Source: Galeruca laticollis (lineage: Eukaryota; Arthropoda; Insecta; Coleoptera; Chrysomelidae). Taken from it: 64,000 nt of DNA. Numbering within the stretch: position 1 is the first letter of the stretch; each line of letters begins with the position of its first letter. Shown here in pieces: positions 33,593-44,191 of this stretch. The notes under the pieces are model-generated. The model worked only from the letters and a program-made list of their open reading frames with translations, did no database searches and was not told the DNA's origin. Location of the stretch: the NCBI GenBank assembly GCA_963921935.1, contig OY998181.1, forward strand, positions 142,189,423 to 142,253,422. Direction: 5' to 3'. Both the position numbers and the translations under genes were made by a program.

Positions 33593-36220
33593 GTAAGTAT
33601 TTGTTTATGATTGATTTTACACTTTAAATAGAAATAAAAAAATTTAAATTCAGCATTTTTTGATTCATTTAGCGATATTTATAGTTATACTGTTTACTTT
33701 TTGTTTTTTATGATATTACATTTGAAATATAAAAACAATAATGTAAATAATAAATATATAAATAATATACAATAAATAATAATATAAAATAATAAGCAAG
33801 TATTTGTTTATGATTGATTTTACACTTTAAATAGAAAAAAAAATTAAAATTTAGCATTTTTTGCTACATTTAGCGATATTTATGGTTATACTGTTTACTT
33901 TTGTTTTTTATGATATTACATTTGAAATATAAAAACAATAATGTAAATAATAAATATATAAATAATATACAATAAATAATAATATAAAATAATAAGCAAG
34001 TATTTGTTTATGATTGATTTTACAATTTAAATAGAAAAAAAAATTAAAATTTAGCATTTTTTGCTACATTTAGCGATATTTATGGTTATACTGTTTACTT
34101 TTGTTTTTTATGATATTACATTTGAAATATAAAAACAATAATGTAAATAATAAATATATAAATAATATACAATAAATAATAATATAAAATAATAAGCAAG
34201 TATTTGTTTATGATTGATTTTACAATTTAAATAGAAAAAAAAATTAAAATTTAGCATTTTTTGCTACATTTAGCGATATTTATGGTTATACTGTTTACTT
34301 TTGTTTTTTATGATATTACATTTGAAATATAAAAACAATAATGTAAATAATAAATATATAAATAATATACAATAAATAATAATATAAAATAATAAGCAAG
34401 TATTTGTTTATGATTGATTTTACAATTTAAATAGAAAAAAAAATTAAAATTTAGCATTTTTTGCTACATTTAGCGATATTTATGGTTATACTGTTTACTT
34501 TTGTTTTTTATGATATTACATTTGAAATATAAAAACAATAATGTAAATAATAAATATATAAATAATATACAATAAATAATAATATAAAATAATAAGCAAG
34601 TATTTGTTTATGATTGATTTTACAATTTAAATAGAAAAAAAAATTAAAATTTAGCATTTTTTGCTACATTTAGCGATATTTATGGTTATACTGTTTACTT
34701 TTGTTTTTTATGATATTACATTTGAAATATAAAAACAATAATGTAAATAATAAATATATAAATAATATACAATAAATAATAATATAAAATAATAAGCAAG
34801 TATTTGTTTATGATTGATTTTACAATTTAAATAGAAAAAAAAATTAAAATTTAGCATTTTTTGCTACATTTAGCGATATTTATGGTTATACTGTTTACTT
34901 TTGTTTTTTATGATATTACATTTGAAATATAAAAACAATAATGTAAATAATAAATATATAAATAATATACAATAAATAATAATATAAAATAATAAGCAAG
35001 TATTTGTTTATGATTGATTTTACAATTTAAATAGAAAAAAAAATTAAAATTTAGCATTTTTTGCTACATTTAGCGATATTTATGGTTATACTGTTTACTT
35101 TTGTTTTTTATGATATTACATTTGAAATATAAAAACAATAATGTAAATAATAAATATATAAATAATATACAATAAATAATAATATAAAATAATAAGCAAG
35201 TATTTGTTTATGATTGATTTTACAATTTAAATAGAAAAAAAAATTAAAATTTAGCATTTTTTGCTACATTTAGCGATATTTATGGTTATACTGTTTACTT
35301 TTGTTTTTTATGATATTACATTTGAAATATAAAAACAATAATGTAAATAATAAATATATAAATAATATACAATAAATAATAATATAAAATAATAAGCAAG
35401 TATTTGTTTATGATTGATTTTACAATTTAAATAGAAAAAAAAATTAAAATTTAGCATTTTTTGCTACATTTAGCGATATTTATGGTTATACTGTTTACTT
35501 TTGTTTTTTATGATATTACATTTGAAATATAAAAACAATAATGTAAATAATAAATATATAAATAATATACAATAAATAATAATATAAAATAATAAGCAAG
35601 TATTTGTTTATGATTGATTTTACAATTTAAATAGAAAAAAAAATTAAAATTTAGCATTTTTTGCTACATTTAGCGATATTTATGGTTATACTGTTTACTT
35701 TTGTTTTTTATGATATTACATTTGAAATATAAAAACAATAATGTAAATAATAAATATATAAATAATATACAATAAATAATAATATAAAATAATAAGCAAG
35801 TATTTGTTTATGATTGATTTTACAATTTAAATAGAAAAAAAAATTAAAATTTAGCATTTTTTGCTACATTTAGCGATATTTATGGTTATACTGTTTACTT
35901 TTGTTTTTTATGATATTACATTTGAAATATAAAAACAATAATGTAAATAATAAATATATAAATAATATACAATAAATAATAATATAAAATAATAAGCAAG
36001 TATTTGTTTATGATTGATTTTACAATTTAAATAGAAAAAAAAATTTAAATTTAGCATTTTTTGCTACATTTAGCGATATTTATGGTTATACTGTTTACTT
36101 TTGTTTTTTATGATATTACATTTGAAATATAAAAATTATAATGTAAATAATAAATGTATAAATAATATACAATAAATAATAATATAAAATAAAATTGAAT
36201 GTTTTATTCAATATTTATAG
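33593..36220 (+). repeat. Thirteen-copy 200-bp tandem array inside the PB-A leader intron
   Basis: The array runs from about 33,595 to 36,190. The string AATAAGCAAGTATTTG starts at 33,791, 33,991, 34,191 and so on every 200 bp up to 35,991. The first unit (33,595-33,797, 203 bp) and the last (35,991-36,190) differ at several positions, while units 3 to 12 look identical to the eye. The first unit begins at a consensus splice donor (CTG/GTAAGT, 33,593), and an acceptor (ATATTTATAG) ends at 36,220, three bases before the transposase ATG. Later units carry GCAAGT in place of GTAAGT. The array is therefore an expanded intron. No coding content. Confidence 0.93.
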
Positions 36221-36223
36221 AAA

Positions 36224-38023
36224 ATGGCCAGTTGGGAAAAAGAACAGGCTAGGCTGCTGAAGCTTTTTGGGGAAACAGGTAGTGGGTCAAGCAACAGTGA
36301 ATCTGAACCTGATGCTGACTGTGCTGAAAATAACAGTTCGGGTAATGAAGAAAATGAATCAACTACAGATGAGGAATATGAAGCACCAGAAGAACCAGAA
36401 AATGATGAGACAGGGCATATCAATACAACACCTATAAGAAACTTTTCTTTTGATGCAGATGAAGAAAATGAATCAACTACAGATGAGGAATATGAAGCAC
36501 CAGAAGAACCAGAAAATGATGAGACATGGCATATCAATACAACACCTATAAGAAACTTTTCTTTTGATGCAGATGCGGCTGGGATTCTTTTGGATATAGA
36601 CGAAAATGTGTCTCCAATTCAGGTTTTTGAAAAAATTTGGGATGACCAAGTAATGGAAATGATTATAAAATCTACGAATGATTACGGCCTAAAACTTTGC
36701 AATCAAACACGGCCACATACAAGGCTTAGTAGGAAGGCAAATTTCAAAAATACTGATACGATTGAAATGAGGAAGTTTTTGGGTTTGTGTTTGCTTCAGT
36801 CCCAGCTAAAATTCTCCAGTATTAGAAAACTCTTTTCCATTGATGCATTACATTACCACCCAGCTTTTCCTTCACAAATGTCTGGAAGGAGGTTTGAGCA
36901 AATATTGAGATGCCTTTGTGTAGAAGAAGAAAATTCAAACGACCGTTTGAGGAAAATAAAAATATTTCTTGATTTGCTCATAAAAAAGTTTGCGAATGCA
37001 TATGCACCAAATGAGGCATTATCATTAGACGAATCTTTGTTATTATTTCGAGGAAGGCTTTCTTTTCGCACGTACATGAAAGGCAAAAAGGCAAAATACG
37101 GAATTAAATTGTACGAACTTTGTTCTGCCCAAGGTTATGTTTTGAACATAGAAATATACAAAGGCCATCGAGAAAACGAAGAAAACATGACAACTATTGA
37201 AAGTCTTGTGATGCGATTGATGCAGTCATATTTAAACAAAGGGCATCATTTGTTCATGGATAACTATTACAACAGTGTACCATTGGCTAACAAATTACTG
37301 AGCAAAAAGACACATGTGACAGGAACTCTTCGTGTAAATAGGAAGGGTCTGCCGCAAGAAATAACAGGTCGTAAGCTTAGAAAAGGAGAACATGTATGGC
37401 GACGCCAAAATCAGACATACGTGTCCAAATGGAAAGATAAACGGGATGTGCTATGTCTAACAACAACTTACCACCCAAGTATGATAAACACAGCTAACCG
37501 TCGACAACAGGAAAAGAGAAAACCAATTGAAATAGTGAATTATAATCAGAATATGTCCGGTGTCGACAGAGCAGATCAGATGATGTCCTATTATTCCTGT
37601 CCACGAAAAACAATTAGATGGTATAAAAAGATAATCTTTCATCTACTGGATGTAGCAGTGTGGAATTCTTACTACATCTTTAAAGAAAAGACAGGTTCTC
37701 AAATGAAGTTTATAGAATTCAGGGAAGCAATTATACGATCTCTAACTGGCATAGATTATAAACAGGATGGAAGGTCTTTGGTTCAATTTAAACGTGCACG
37801 AATCCAAACCAATGAAATCCACAACAATGGAACACAGCATTTTCCTGAGAAAATTTCTCCTCCTGAAAATTATCAGCGAAAAACATATTTTCAGCGTTGT
37901 AAACAATGTTATAAACAGGGAGTAAGGAAGGAAACATCATATTGCTGCAAGAATTGCATATCAAAACCTGCACTGTGTCCTGCACCATGCTTTGAAACAT
38001 GGCATACCGAAAATAATGTATAA
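36224..38023 (+). CDS. piggyBac transposase, intact
   Basis: The 599-residue frame starts at an ATG three bases after a splice acceptor. The N-terminus is acidic and contains a perfect-looking 38-residue tandem duplication (residues 42-79 and 80-117). The DDE_Tnp_1_7 core shows the three Asp residues at 269 (LSLDESLLLFRGR), 346 (LFMDNYYNS) and 448 (SGVDRADQ), almost the same numbering as the well-known piggyBac triad. The C-terminus has a Cys-rich zinc-binding domain (RCKQCYKQG ... YCCKNCISKPALC). The enzyme excises and inserts the element at TTAA. There are no stops or shifts, so it may be active. Confidence 0.95.
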   Translation: MASWEKEQARLLKLFGETGSGSSNSESEPDADCAENNSSGNEENESTTDEEYEAPEEPENDETGHINTTPIRNFSFDADEENESTTDEEYEAPEEPENDETWHINTTPIRNFSFDADAAGILLDIDENVSPIQVFEKIWDDQVMEMIIKSTNDYGLKLCNQTRPHTRLSRKANFKNTDTIEMRKFLGLCLLQSQLKFSSIRKLFSIDALHYHPAFPSQMSGRRFEQILRCLCVEEENSNDRLRKIKIFLDLLIKKFANAYAPNEALSLDESLLLFRGRLSFRTYMKGKKAKYGIKLYELCSAQGYVLNIEIYKGHRENEENMTTIESLVMRLMQSYLNKGHHLFMDNYYNSVPLANKLLSKKTHVTGTLRVNRKGLPQEITGRKLRKGEHVWRRQNQTYVSKWKDKRDVLCLTTTYHPSMINTANRRQQEKRKPIEIVNYNQNMSGVDRADQMMSYYSCPRKTIRWYKKIIFHLLDVAVWNSYYIFKEKTGSQMKFIEFREAIIRSLTGIDYKQDGRSLVQFKRARIQTNEIHNNGTQHFPEKISPPENYQRKTYFQRCKQCYKQGVRKETSYCCKNCISKPALCPAPCFETWHTENNV

Positions 38024-38712
38024 TAATTATAAAATTATAGTAAATTTATTTGTCATTTATTTATTTTTGTTTGATCATGAACTAACATTTCGTGTAAAAC
38101 TCCCAAAAATACTTTGTTGCTCACAAAAAATTGCTTATTTCAGTCATTAAACCTGTCATTTACGTTTTTAAATTTTTGCTGTTATAGCCGCCATCGTCCC
38201 ATTACATAGTGTCTAGAGTCCGCTGGCGCCATGACGGTTGTAGCCGCAACCTAATTAAAGGTGCTGAATTAATCAAAATTAAGTGTATTTAAGCAGAAAG
38301 AGTAAAACTATACTTCTAATATTCTAAAAATTACAAAAACATATAGTGTCAATTTTCGAATTTCACTTGTTTCTACTGTCCGTCAACGTGTTAATAAAGA
38401 CTCTTTGTAAATACGTAACTTTTGGTTTCTCTTCTCTCCAACTCCAATTACCACTAAACCTCCGCAAATAGGTAAGAACGTTAAGCAGCTAATACCCAGG
38501 TTACGAATCCGGGGAGGCAAGTAAAATCTGCCCGACCGGCCGCAACACTCTTCTCACCACCATAAGTGATCCCTGGAGTATTTTAATTCTTCACTGACGC
38601 TGCCCGGAGCGAGTGGAGCATACCACTTTAATAAACTGGCGCCCGAGGCAACCCGTCACCTGTAGTTAAGGCGCCAAGCCGTTAAGTAACGACGCAAGAG
38701 CGTTATAGTTTT

Positions 38713-38902
38713 GAATCGAACATTCATATTTATTCAATTTTCAACTAATGATTTTTAAATTTAAAGTAATATTAGTTTAGTTTATTTTTATAAATTTTTT
38801 ATGTTTTGAATGGAACATTCATATTTATTCAATTTTCAACCAAAGATTTTCAAGTTTAATGGAATGTTAGTTTAGTTTATTTTTATAATTTTTATGTTTT
38901 GT
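38713..38902 (+). repeat. Tandem dimer of the 95-bp AT-rich unit
   Basis: Two units, 38,713-38,807 and 38,808-38,902, each start with GAATSGAACATTCATATTTA and include TTAGTTTAGTTTATTTTTAT. A third copy lies at 28,301. The dimer follows the LTR-leader sequence directly, so it may belong to the same element. Confidence 0.75.
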
Positions 38903-39227
38903 TACTATATTATATTTCTTTAAAAATATTGACATTGGTTTTATTTTCAGGGTTGGTACCAAATCCAAGAACCGCGAAATATCTCGAGAAATACACATTC
39001 AGACTAAAATTGGAAAAAGGCATTTTCGATTATTTTTCAAACGTTATCCAATGACACCGAACTCGTTTCCCCTTCCACTTCCCCTGGGAGTGGGCGGGGG
39101 CAACTCTTAAATCTTCCCTTAATTTTTATAGTAGATTTTCTAGAAAAAAAATACATTGATTTCATGTGCCATAATCGACTCCTCTATCCATTGGGGAAGG
39201 GGGAATCAAATTTAAAACTTGATTTAA

Positions 39228-41640
39228 CCCTTTGACTCCTAGTAGTCGAAGCTTTGGGACACACTTCAAATAATTTTTCTACTCTCGCCTAGTGATCTTA
39301 GCGTTAAGACGCTGTCAATACGTGGATACTCGGTATCCCCTCCAACGGCTCCCGCTAAAAATTATATCTACGAGGATATTGGCGATAGTTTTAGTTGCAT
39401 GTTAGGAGCGTTGGAGCACGGTACTGCCGCTGTTGTAATTTTTTTATTATAATACGAATTTTTTAGTGATTTCTAGTAAAATGGCAGGTAAGTTCGTGTA
39501 GATACAAGTTGTATATATAGCATATTTTTATGATAAATGTTATTTGATGAATTTCGGGCATTTTACACTTAGTAATTGAGGTGGTCGATCTTCTGGGACA
39601 CAAGGCACTGATGGGTTTTTTGTTTACAGGCAGAAAGAAATATTCTATTGCTGATTTGGAAACTATGAGTCAGGAAGCATTACTAACTCTTGTTGAAGAC
39701 ATTCCATCTGATGCAGACTCAGAACTTGATGACTGCTCCGATGACGATACCGAAACAGATTTTTTAAATCTGGAGCCTCTGCCACTTATCTCTGAAGAAA
39801 TAAATCAAATTGAGGACGTGCCAGCGGTAAATGAAATTGAGGACGTGCCAGAGGTAAATCAAATTCAAAACGAGGACGTGCCAGAGATAAATCAAACTGA
39901 CGAAGACAGTGACGATAACATGCCGTTGGATATGCGTATAAAAAAATATTTTCTTTTCAATACAATTTGGACCAGAGACTCCGAAAACTGCATTCAACAT
40001 GAAAAAGTTTCAATGAACCGGTCGGTCCCAACCTACCGGACAATATAGATTCTCCGACAGATGTTTTTCTCCAATTTTTTACAAAAGATTTTATTGAATA
40101 TATTGTCTTTCAAACTAATTTATATGCGGTGCAACATTGTGGTGGTGACGAAAATCGCATTGTACATACACAGACTAATGCGGAAGAAATGCGAGTATTT
40201 TCAGCAATACATTTACTAATGGGAATAAAGCATCTCCCGAGTTTGAGAGACTACTGGTCTTCCAGGGCGGATCTTCGAGATGTTTATATTAGTTCCTGTA
40301 TGCCAAGGGACCGATTTGAGTGGTTGCTATCAAACTTACATTTGAACGATAATGCTCTTCAACCTAAAAGAAATGAAGCCAACTATGACAAGTTATATAA
40401 AGTTAGACCTTTATTGAATCATTTATCAGAAAGGTTTGCTGCATGTTATAATCCCGCAGAAAACCAAGCAATCGATGAGTCTATGATAAAATTCAAAGGG
40501 CGTAGTTCTTTGCGGCAATATTTACCGATGAAGCCAATAAAAAGAGGATATAAGGTTTGGATAAGAGCGGACGAATCTGGTTTTGTATGTCAGTATGACA
40601 TATACACAGGAAAAGCTGCCGATACTATTGAAAAAAATTTAGGAGCCCGAGTTATCAAAGAGCTTACTCGTCCATTGGTCGGAAAAGGTCATAAAGTTTA
40701 TTTCGACAATTTCTTCAATTCTGTGGAACTAACGAAAAGCTTGCGGGAAGATATCATTTATGCATGCGGAACAGCAAGGAAGGGATGAAAGAACACACCA
40801 ATAGATATAAAAGAGGATAACCAATTAGCAAGAGGGGAGTCAGATTGGCGAGTAAGCAAAGACGGCACTGTTTTTATAAAATGGAAAGATCGAAAAGGTG
40901 TTTTGTTTCTAAGTAATCATCATAACCCCGAAGATATTGACACAGTTTCTAGAAAGAAGAAAGATGGAACTTCAGAAGAAATTACTTGTCCAAAACTAGT
41001 CAAGGACTACAATGCCAATATGGGTTTTGTTGACAAAATAGATATGCTGAAGTGGACAGAAAATCGAAGAAATGGTGGCACCGGATCTTTTGGTATTTTT
41101 TAGATGTCTCACTGGTGAATGCTTTTATTATTTTCAAAAGTAGAGCAGCTGGAAAATCGCTTACGCTGAAAATGTTTAGGTTGGCAGTTGCAAACGGTCT
41201 CATTGGTGCCAAACCCGCCGTACCTAGAAAAGGACGCAAAAGACTGAAATAAATCACTTCAAACGTACGGTGCCGTTAGAAGTTCGCCTTGATAAATGTG
41301 CACATATGCCAATTCGCATGAAGCCAAGAAGATGTGCCTTTTGCAGTAGCCGAAAAGAACCTCACAAGTCTTCCTGGAGCTGTAAAACATGTGATGTAGG
41401 TTTGTGTCTTAACGACAAGAAAAATTGTTTCTCTTTGTACCATTCAAAATAAAGTATTACTTATGAAAATATTTTAGTAACTTATGCCTAGTGTCCCAAC
41501 ACCTAAGACATGGTCTATTTTTTTTGTGGTTTGAGAAAAAAAATTAAAATGCACACCATTAGTTTTAAAAATAATACTTTTATATAAAATTACCAAAAAA
41601 CTATTTAAAAGTAAAAAAAATTAATTCCGGCGTCAAAGGG
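39228..41640 (+). mobile_element. piggyBac transposon PB-B, decayed
   Basis: TTAA occurs at 39,224-39,227 and 41,641-41,644. The ends read inward CCCTTTGACTCC on the left and CCCTTTGACGCC on the right, a 12-bp inverted repeat. The 2.4-kb size is normal for the family. Its transposase has several breaks. Confidence 0.88.
39481..41452 (+). pseudogene. piggyBac transposase of PB-B, broken
   Basis: A tiny first exon (39,481-39,487, ATGGCAG) ends at GTAAGT, and the next exon starts at 39,630 after TTTACAG, giving MAGRKKYSIADLETM in phase. An acidic N-terminus holds three imperfect copies of a VNQIEDVPE-type repeat. The core keeps QAIDESMIKFKGR, VYFDNFFNSVEL and NANMGFVDKID, the three Asp sites. 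A Cys-rich tail (CAFCSSRKEPHKSSWSC) ends at 41,452. Breaks are a frame change near 40,030, a TGA at 40,786-40,788, and frame changes near 41,050 and 41,250. It cannot make a full enzyme. Confidence 0.87.
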
Positions 41641-42383
41641 TTAAGCCCATTTTTTTGGAAGAATCGGTTGCTATGGTACAAAATACGCAGATTTTGTCCC
41701 TAATTTTGAAATAATAATAAATTTTGCATCGATTATTGTACAGCATACCGTTTTTAACGAATATATTACTGTTTGGTTACTTACTTTCAGATGCAGAATA
41801 CAACTGAACCGAACATAAACCGATTTGAAATATATTATATCAAAATTGCAAACATTACCTTCGTATTTTGTACCGTAAAACTGAGAATACCAAAAAAATA
41901 GATCTAATCAAGTTTTTCAATTTATTTCTCTCTTCTCTAGGTGTATGGAAAAGTGATTATGGCACATTATCTCAATCTCATTTTTTCTGTAGAATCTAAT
42001 CTAAATCAATACAAATAGGGTTTCTATCTATGAATTCAAAGTTGCTCCCTACCCCACTCCCGGGAGATAGAGGAGGTGGGTCGAGTTTTGAGTCATTGGA
42101 TAGCTTTTAAAAAATAATTGATCGATAAATTATCGTTTCGGTGTTTATTCCTCGTGATATTTCACCTTTTCAAGACTTTGTACTAACCCTCTATGATCTT
42201 CATTCGTACAGGAAATAAGTAACGTTTTGAACTTATCGTATTTGTGGTTTTCAAACGTTTATAGAACATTTCAGGGTAGAAAGTTGAATTATAGTATTAT
42301 AGAAACATGTAAACATCGTTGATTCAACCGGGAATTCTTCGTGTAATTTCGGTGTTATTCTAGTATCTATTAGGGCCGCTATA

Positions 42384-42780
42384 AATCGAACGTCAACGTT
42401 GACAAACACATTCCTGCAACGTTACATCGAAACCAAAAGGTATCGTTGAACTGAAGTAGAATTTCAATGAATAAATAACGTTGAAAAACCGTGATTTGGT
42501 AGAGTTACGTTGAAACCAAACTGCAACGTTATATTTCAGTAGAATACACGTTACAATAAATATGTTTGCAACGGGGAAACAAATCGAACATCAACGTTGG
42601 AAATTCGTATATCTGCAAGGTTACATCGAAACCAAATGATATCGTTGAACTGAAGTAGAATTGCAATGGATAAATAACTTTAAAATACCGTGAATAGAGT
42701 TACGTTGAAACCAAACCACAACGTTATATTTCAGTAGAGTTTACATTATAATAATTATGTTTGCAAAGAGGAAATAACCT
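42384..42780 (+). repeat. Tandem pair of about 198-bp units rich in AACGTTG
   Basis: AATCGAACRTCAACGTTG begins at 42,384 and again at 42,582. Both units share GTTACATCGAAACCAAA, TATCGTTGAACTGAAGTAGA and CAACGTTATATTTCAGTAGA. The unit carries several ACGTTGAAA copies, the same motif that is scattered at 23.3-24.8 kb. There is no coding content. Confidence 0.8.
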
Positions 42781-43267
42781 TGAATCAACGTAATAAAGTA
42801 ACGTTACCGTAAACCCAGAATGAAACGTATTACCTAACGACATTTTGCCGTTTTTACAACGATGAATGCTGGTGGCGTTACTTGAAAAATTCAACGTTTC
42901 TTTCACGTATCTGTGTTTATTGGGCAGGTATAGTTCAAATAATTAAAATATTTTGTTGCATTACGCAAAAACGATTGATCAAAAATGATATGACACGTCC
43001 TGTATTGAGTCAGTAATATGTGTGTCAAGAGGATAACTAAACGATTGAACCACTCTCCTACCTTTGAAATCTAATAGAAGAAGAACAAATAATGATGTAC
43101 CACTCTTGTTTTGCAGATGTGCAGAATGTGTACTTTGATTATAGTACCAAACTAATTACAAATCGAACTCCGATTAATAAGGAAACAGAAAATTCAAGAA
43201 TTATACAGGGTACACTAAATACTCATGCTCCTGCATTTTCATAAGCCAAAGAAAAATTACCGATAAC

Positions 43268-43800
43268 ATGGTGAAATTGTTAATTAGTACCTATAAAGAA
43301 AACAAAGAAAAATTCTGTTCGCCTGCAACACAAAAAAGAAAGTTTGGGACCTAATTAGTGCAAAAATAGGGGAGTTTGGGTATAAAAAAGATGGTTTAAA
43401 ATGTGATGAGAAGTGGAGAAACCTGAAGAAATCGTATGATAAAGTGAAGCTGGAACTTGAAGTGGAAACTAGAATGTTTCATGGAAATTTTATCAAGGCA
43501 TGGAAGACATTTTTTGTAGAGATCCTCATTTTGAACCTGTTGGTACATGTTCAAGTTCAGGTGTTACTACCATCCGCTGTATTCCTAATCGAATGGAAAA
43601 GGATTTATCTTCTGGGTGTAACCAGAACAAATTTTTCAGTGAAGCAACTACTGCCAACAAAAAAACAAAATACTCTCCATATCAAATTGAACAAAGTAGG
43701 GAGAGACGTCATGAAGAACATTTGGATTTAAAAAAGGAAATGTTTACTTGGTTCAAAGAACACTACAAAAAAAAGAATAGACAAATTATTAAGTTAGAAC
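43268..43800 (+). pseudogene. Myb/SANT-like (trihelix) protein, broken
   Basis: ATG at 43,268 opens VKLLISTYKENKEKFCSPAT. After a frame change near 43,340 the sequence reads VWDLISAKIGEFGYKKDG and CDEKWRNLKKSYDKVK, a Myb/SANT-like DNA-binding domain as found in transposon accessory proteins and domesticated factors. A second frame change near 43,500 leads to EDIFCRDPHFEPVGTCSS, a linker, and a charged helix (ERRHEEHLDLKKEMF). The piece ends near 43,800. I cannot tie it to a specific element. Confidence 0.6.
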
Positions 43801-43856
43801 TTTTGGATCCCTTGGCAATATTCATATTGAACAACACTTCCACTACACCAACACTT

Positions 43857-43938
43857 CACTGTCTGACGAACGTTTCTATAACCAAACTTCGGTCTCTGAT
43901 GACGATAACGTGGCTATCGAAACGTTTATCAGTCAGTG
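43857..43938 (+). ncRNA. Hammerhead-ribozyme-like fold (weak)
   Basis: CTGATGA at 43,896 is followed by a 5-bp stem (CGATA 43,903-43,907 with TATCG 43,915-43,919) and then AAAC. The whole is enclosed by an outer stem pairing AACGTTTC (43,869) with GAAACGTT (43,919) and CACTG (43,857) with CAGTG (43,934). Hammerhead motifs are known in Penelope-like and other retroelements. The junction here does not fit the catalytic core exactly, since the G before AAA is shared with the stem, so it may be inactive or only a look-alike. Confidence 0.3.
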
Positions 43939-44191
43939 AAATTGTGAGTGTTGGTAGTAGAGCTGTGTTCAATATACACATTATAGCAAGGATTCTCCAA
44001 AGGCAGCAATCATTGGTGCTTCTATCAGTTTCTTCTTACTGCTAGGATTTTGTAAATATTTCAATTGTTTAAGAACAATTATTATGGTTTATTCACTTTT
44101 TTGTTTGTATAGTTATATTTTAATTTTTTTCTTTATGTTTGTAGAGTTGTATTTTGAGTTATTAAATAACAGATTTTAAAATATTTTATTA

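Larger units (their letters stand above)
33298..38390 (+). mobile_element. piggyBac transposon PB-A, complete
   Basis: TTAA occurs on both sides (33,294-33,297 and 38,391-38,394). The element starts CACATTGACGGACAG and ends with the complement of CACGTTGACGGACAG. Inside each end the motif ATGACGG followed by AGCCG is repeated (about 33,352 and 38,231). The transposase frame is intact. The element is 5.1 kb, about twice the usual size, because its leader intron contains an array of 200-bp repeats. Confidence 0.93.
32690..38720 (+). mobile_element. LTR and leader of an LTR retrotransposon, split by piggyBac PB-A
   Basis: Right of PB-A, AATAAA and a short tract lead to a sequence ending TTTAATAAAC, directly followed by TGGCGCCCGAGGCAACCC at 38,637-38,654. 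That string looks like a tRNA primer-binding site of the kind placed just after a 5' LTR. Left of PB-A, 32,690-33,297 is unusually GC-rich for the window and would be the rest of the LTR. No gag or pol follows, so the element is otherwise deleted. The left boundary is a guess. Confidence 0.42.
38945..42185. repeat. Long inverted repeat interrupted by piggyBac PB-B
   Basis: The left arm (about 38,945-39,220) and right arm (about 41,940-42,185) are diverged inverted copies. Matching blocks include GAAATATCTCGAG with the complement of CTCGTGATATTTC, GCTATCCAATGAC-type sequence on both sides, and the CCCGGGAGTGGGG-type GC-rich block. PB-B and its TTAA sites lie between the arms, with a further 300 bp of unclear sequence at 41,645-41,940. 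The arms look like an older foldback element into which PB-B inserted. Confidence 0.62.

Noticed and set aside
33593..36220. Regular 200-bp repeats as a CRISPR array
   Set aside because: The units are contiguous with no variable spacers, are far too long, lie in a eukaryotic intron and are bordered by splice signals.
36208..36537. Ser-rich minus-strand frame at the piggyBac start
   Set aside because: It is the antisense of the acidic N-terminal duplication and contains the same tandem repeat.
38637..38654. tRNA gene at the TGGCGCCCGA sequence
   Set aside because: Only the primer-complementary 18 bp are present; no cloverleaf or A and B boxes are visible.
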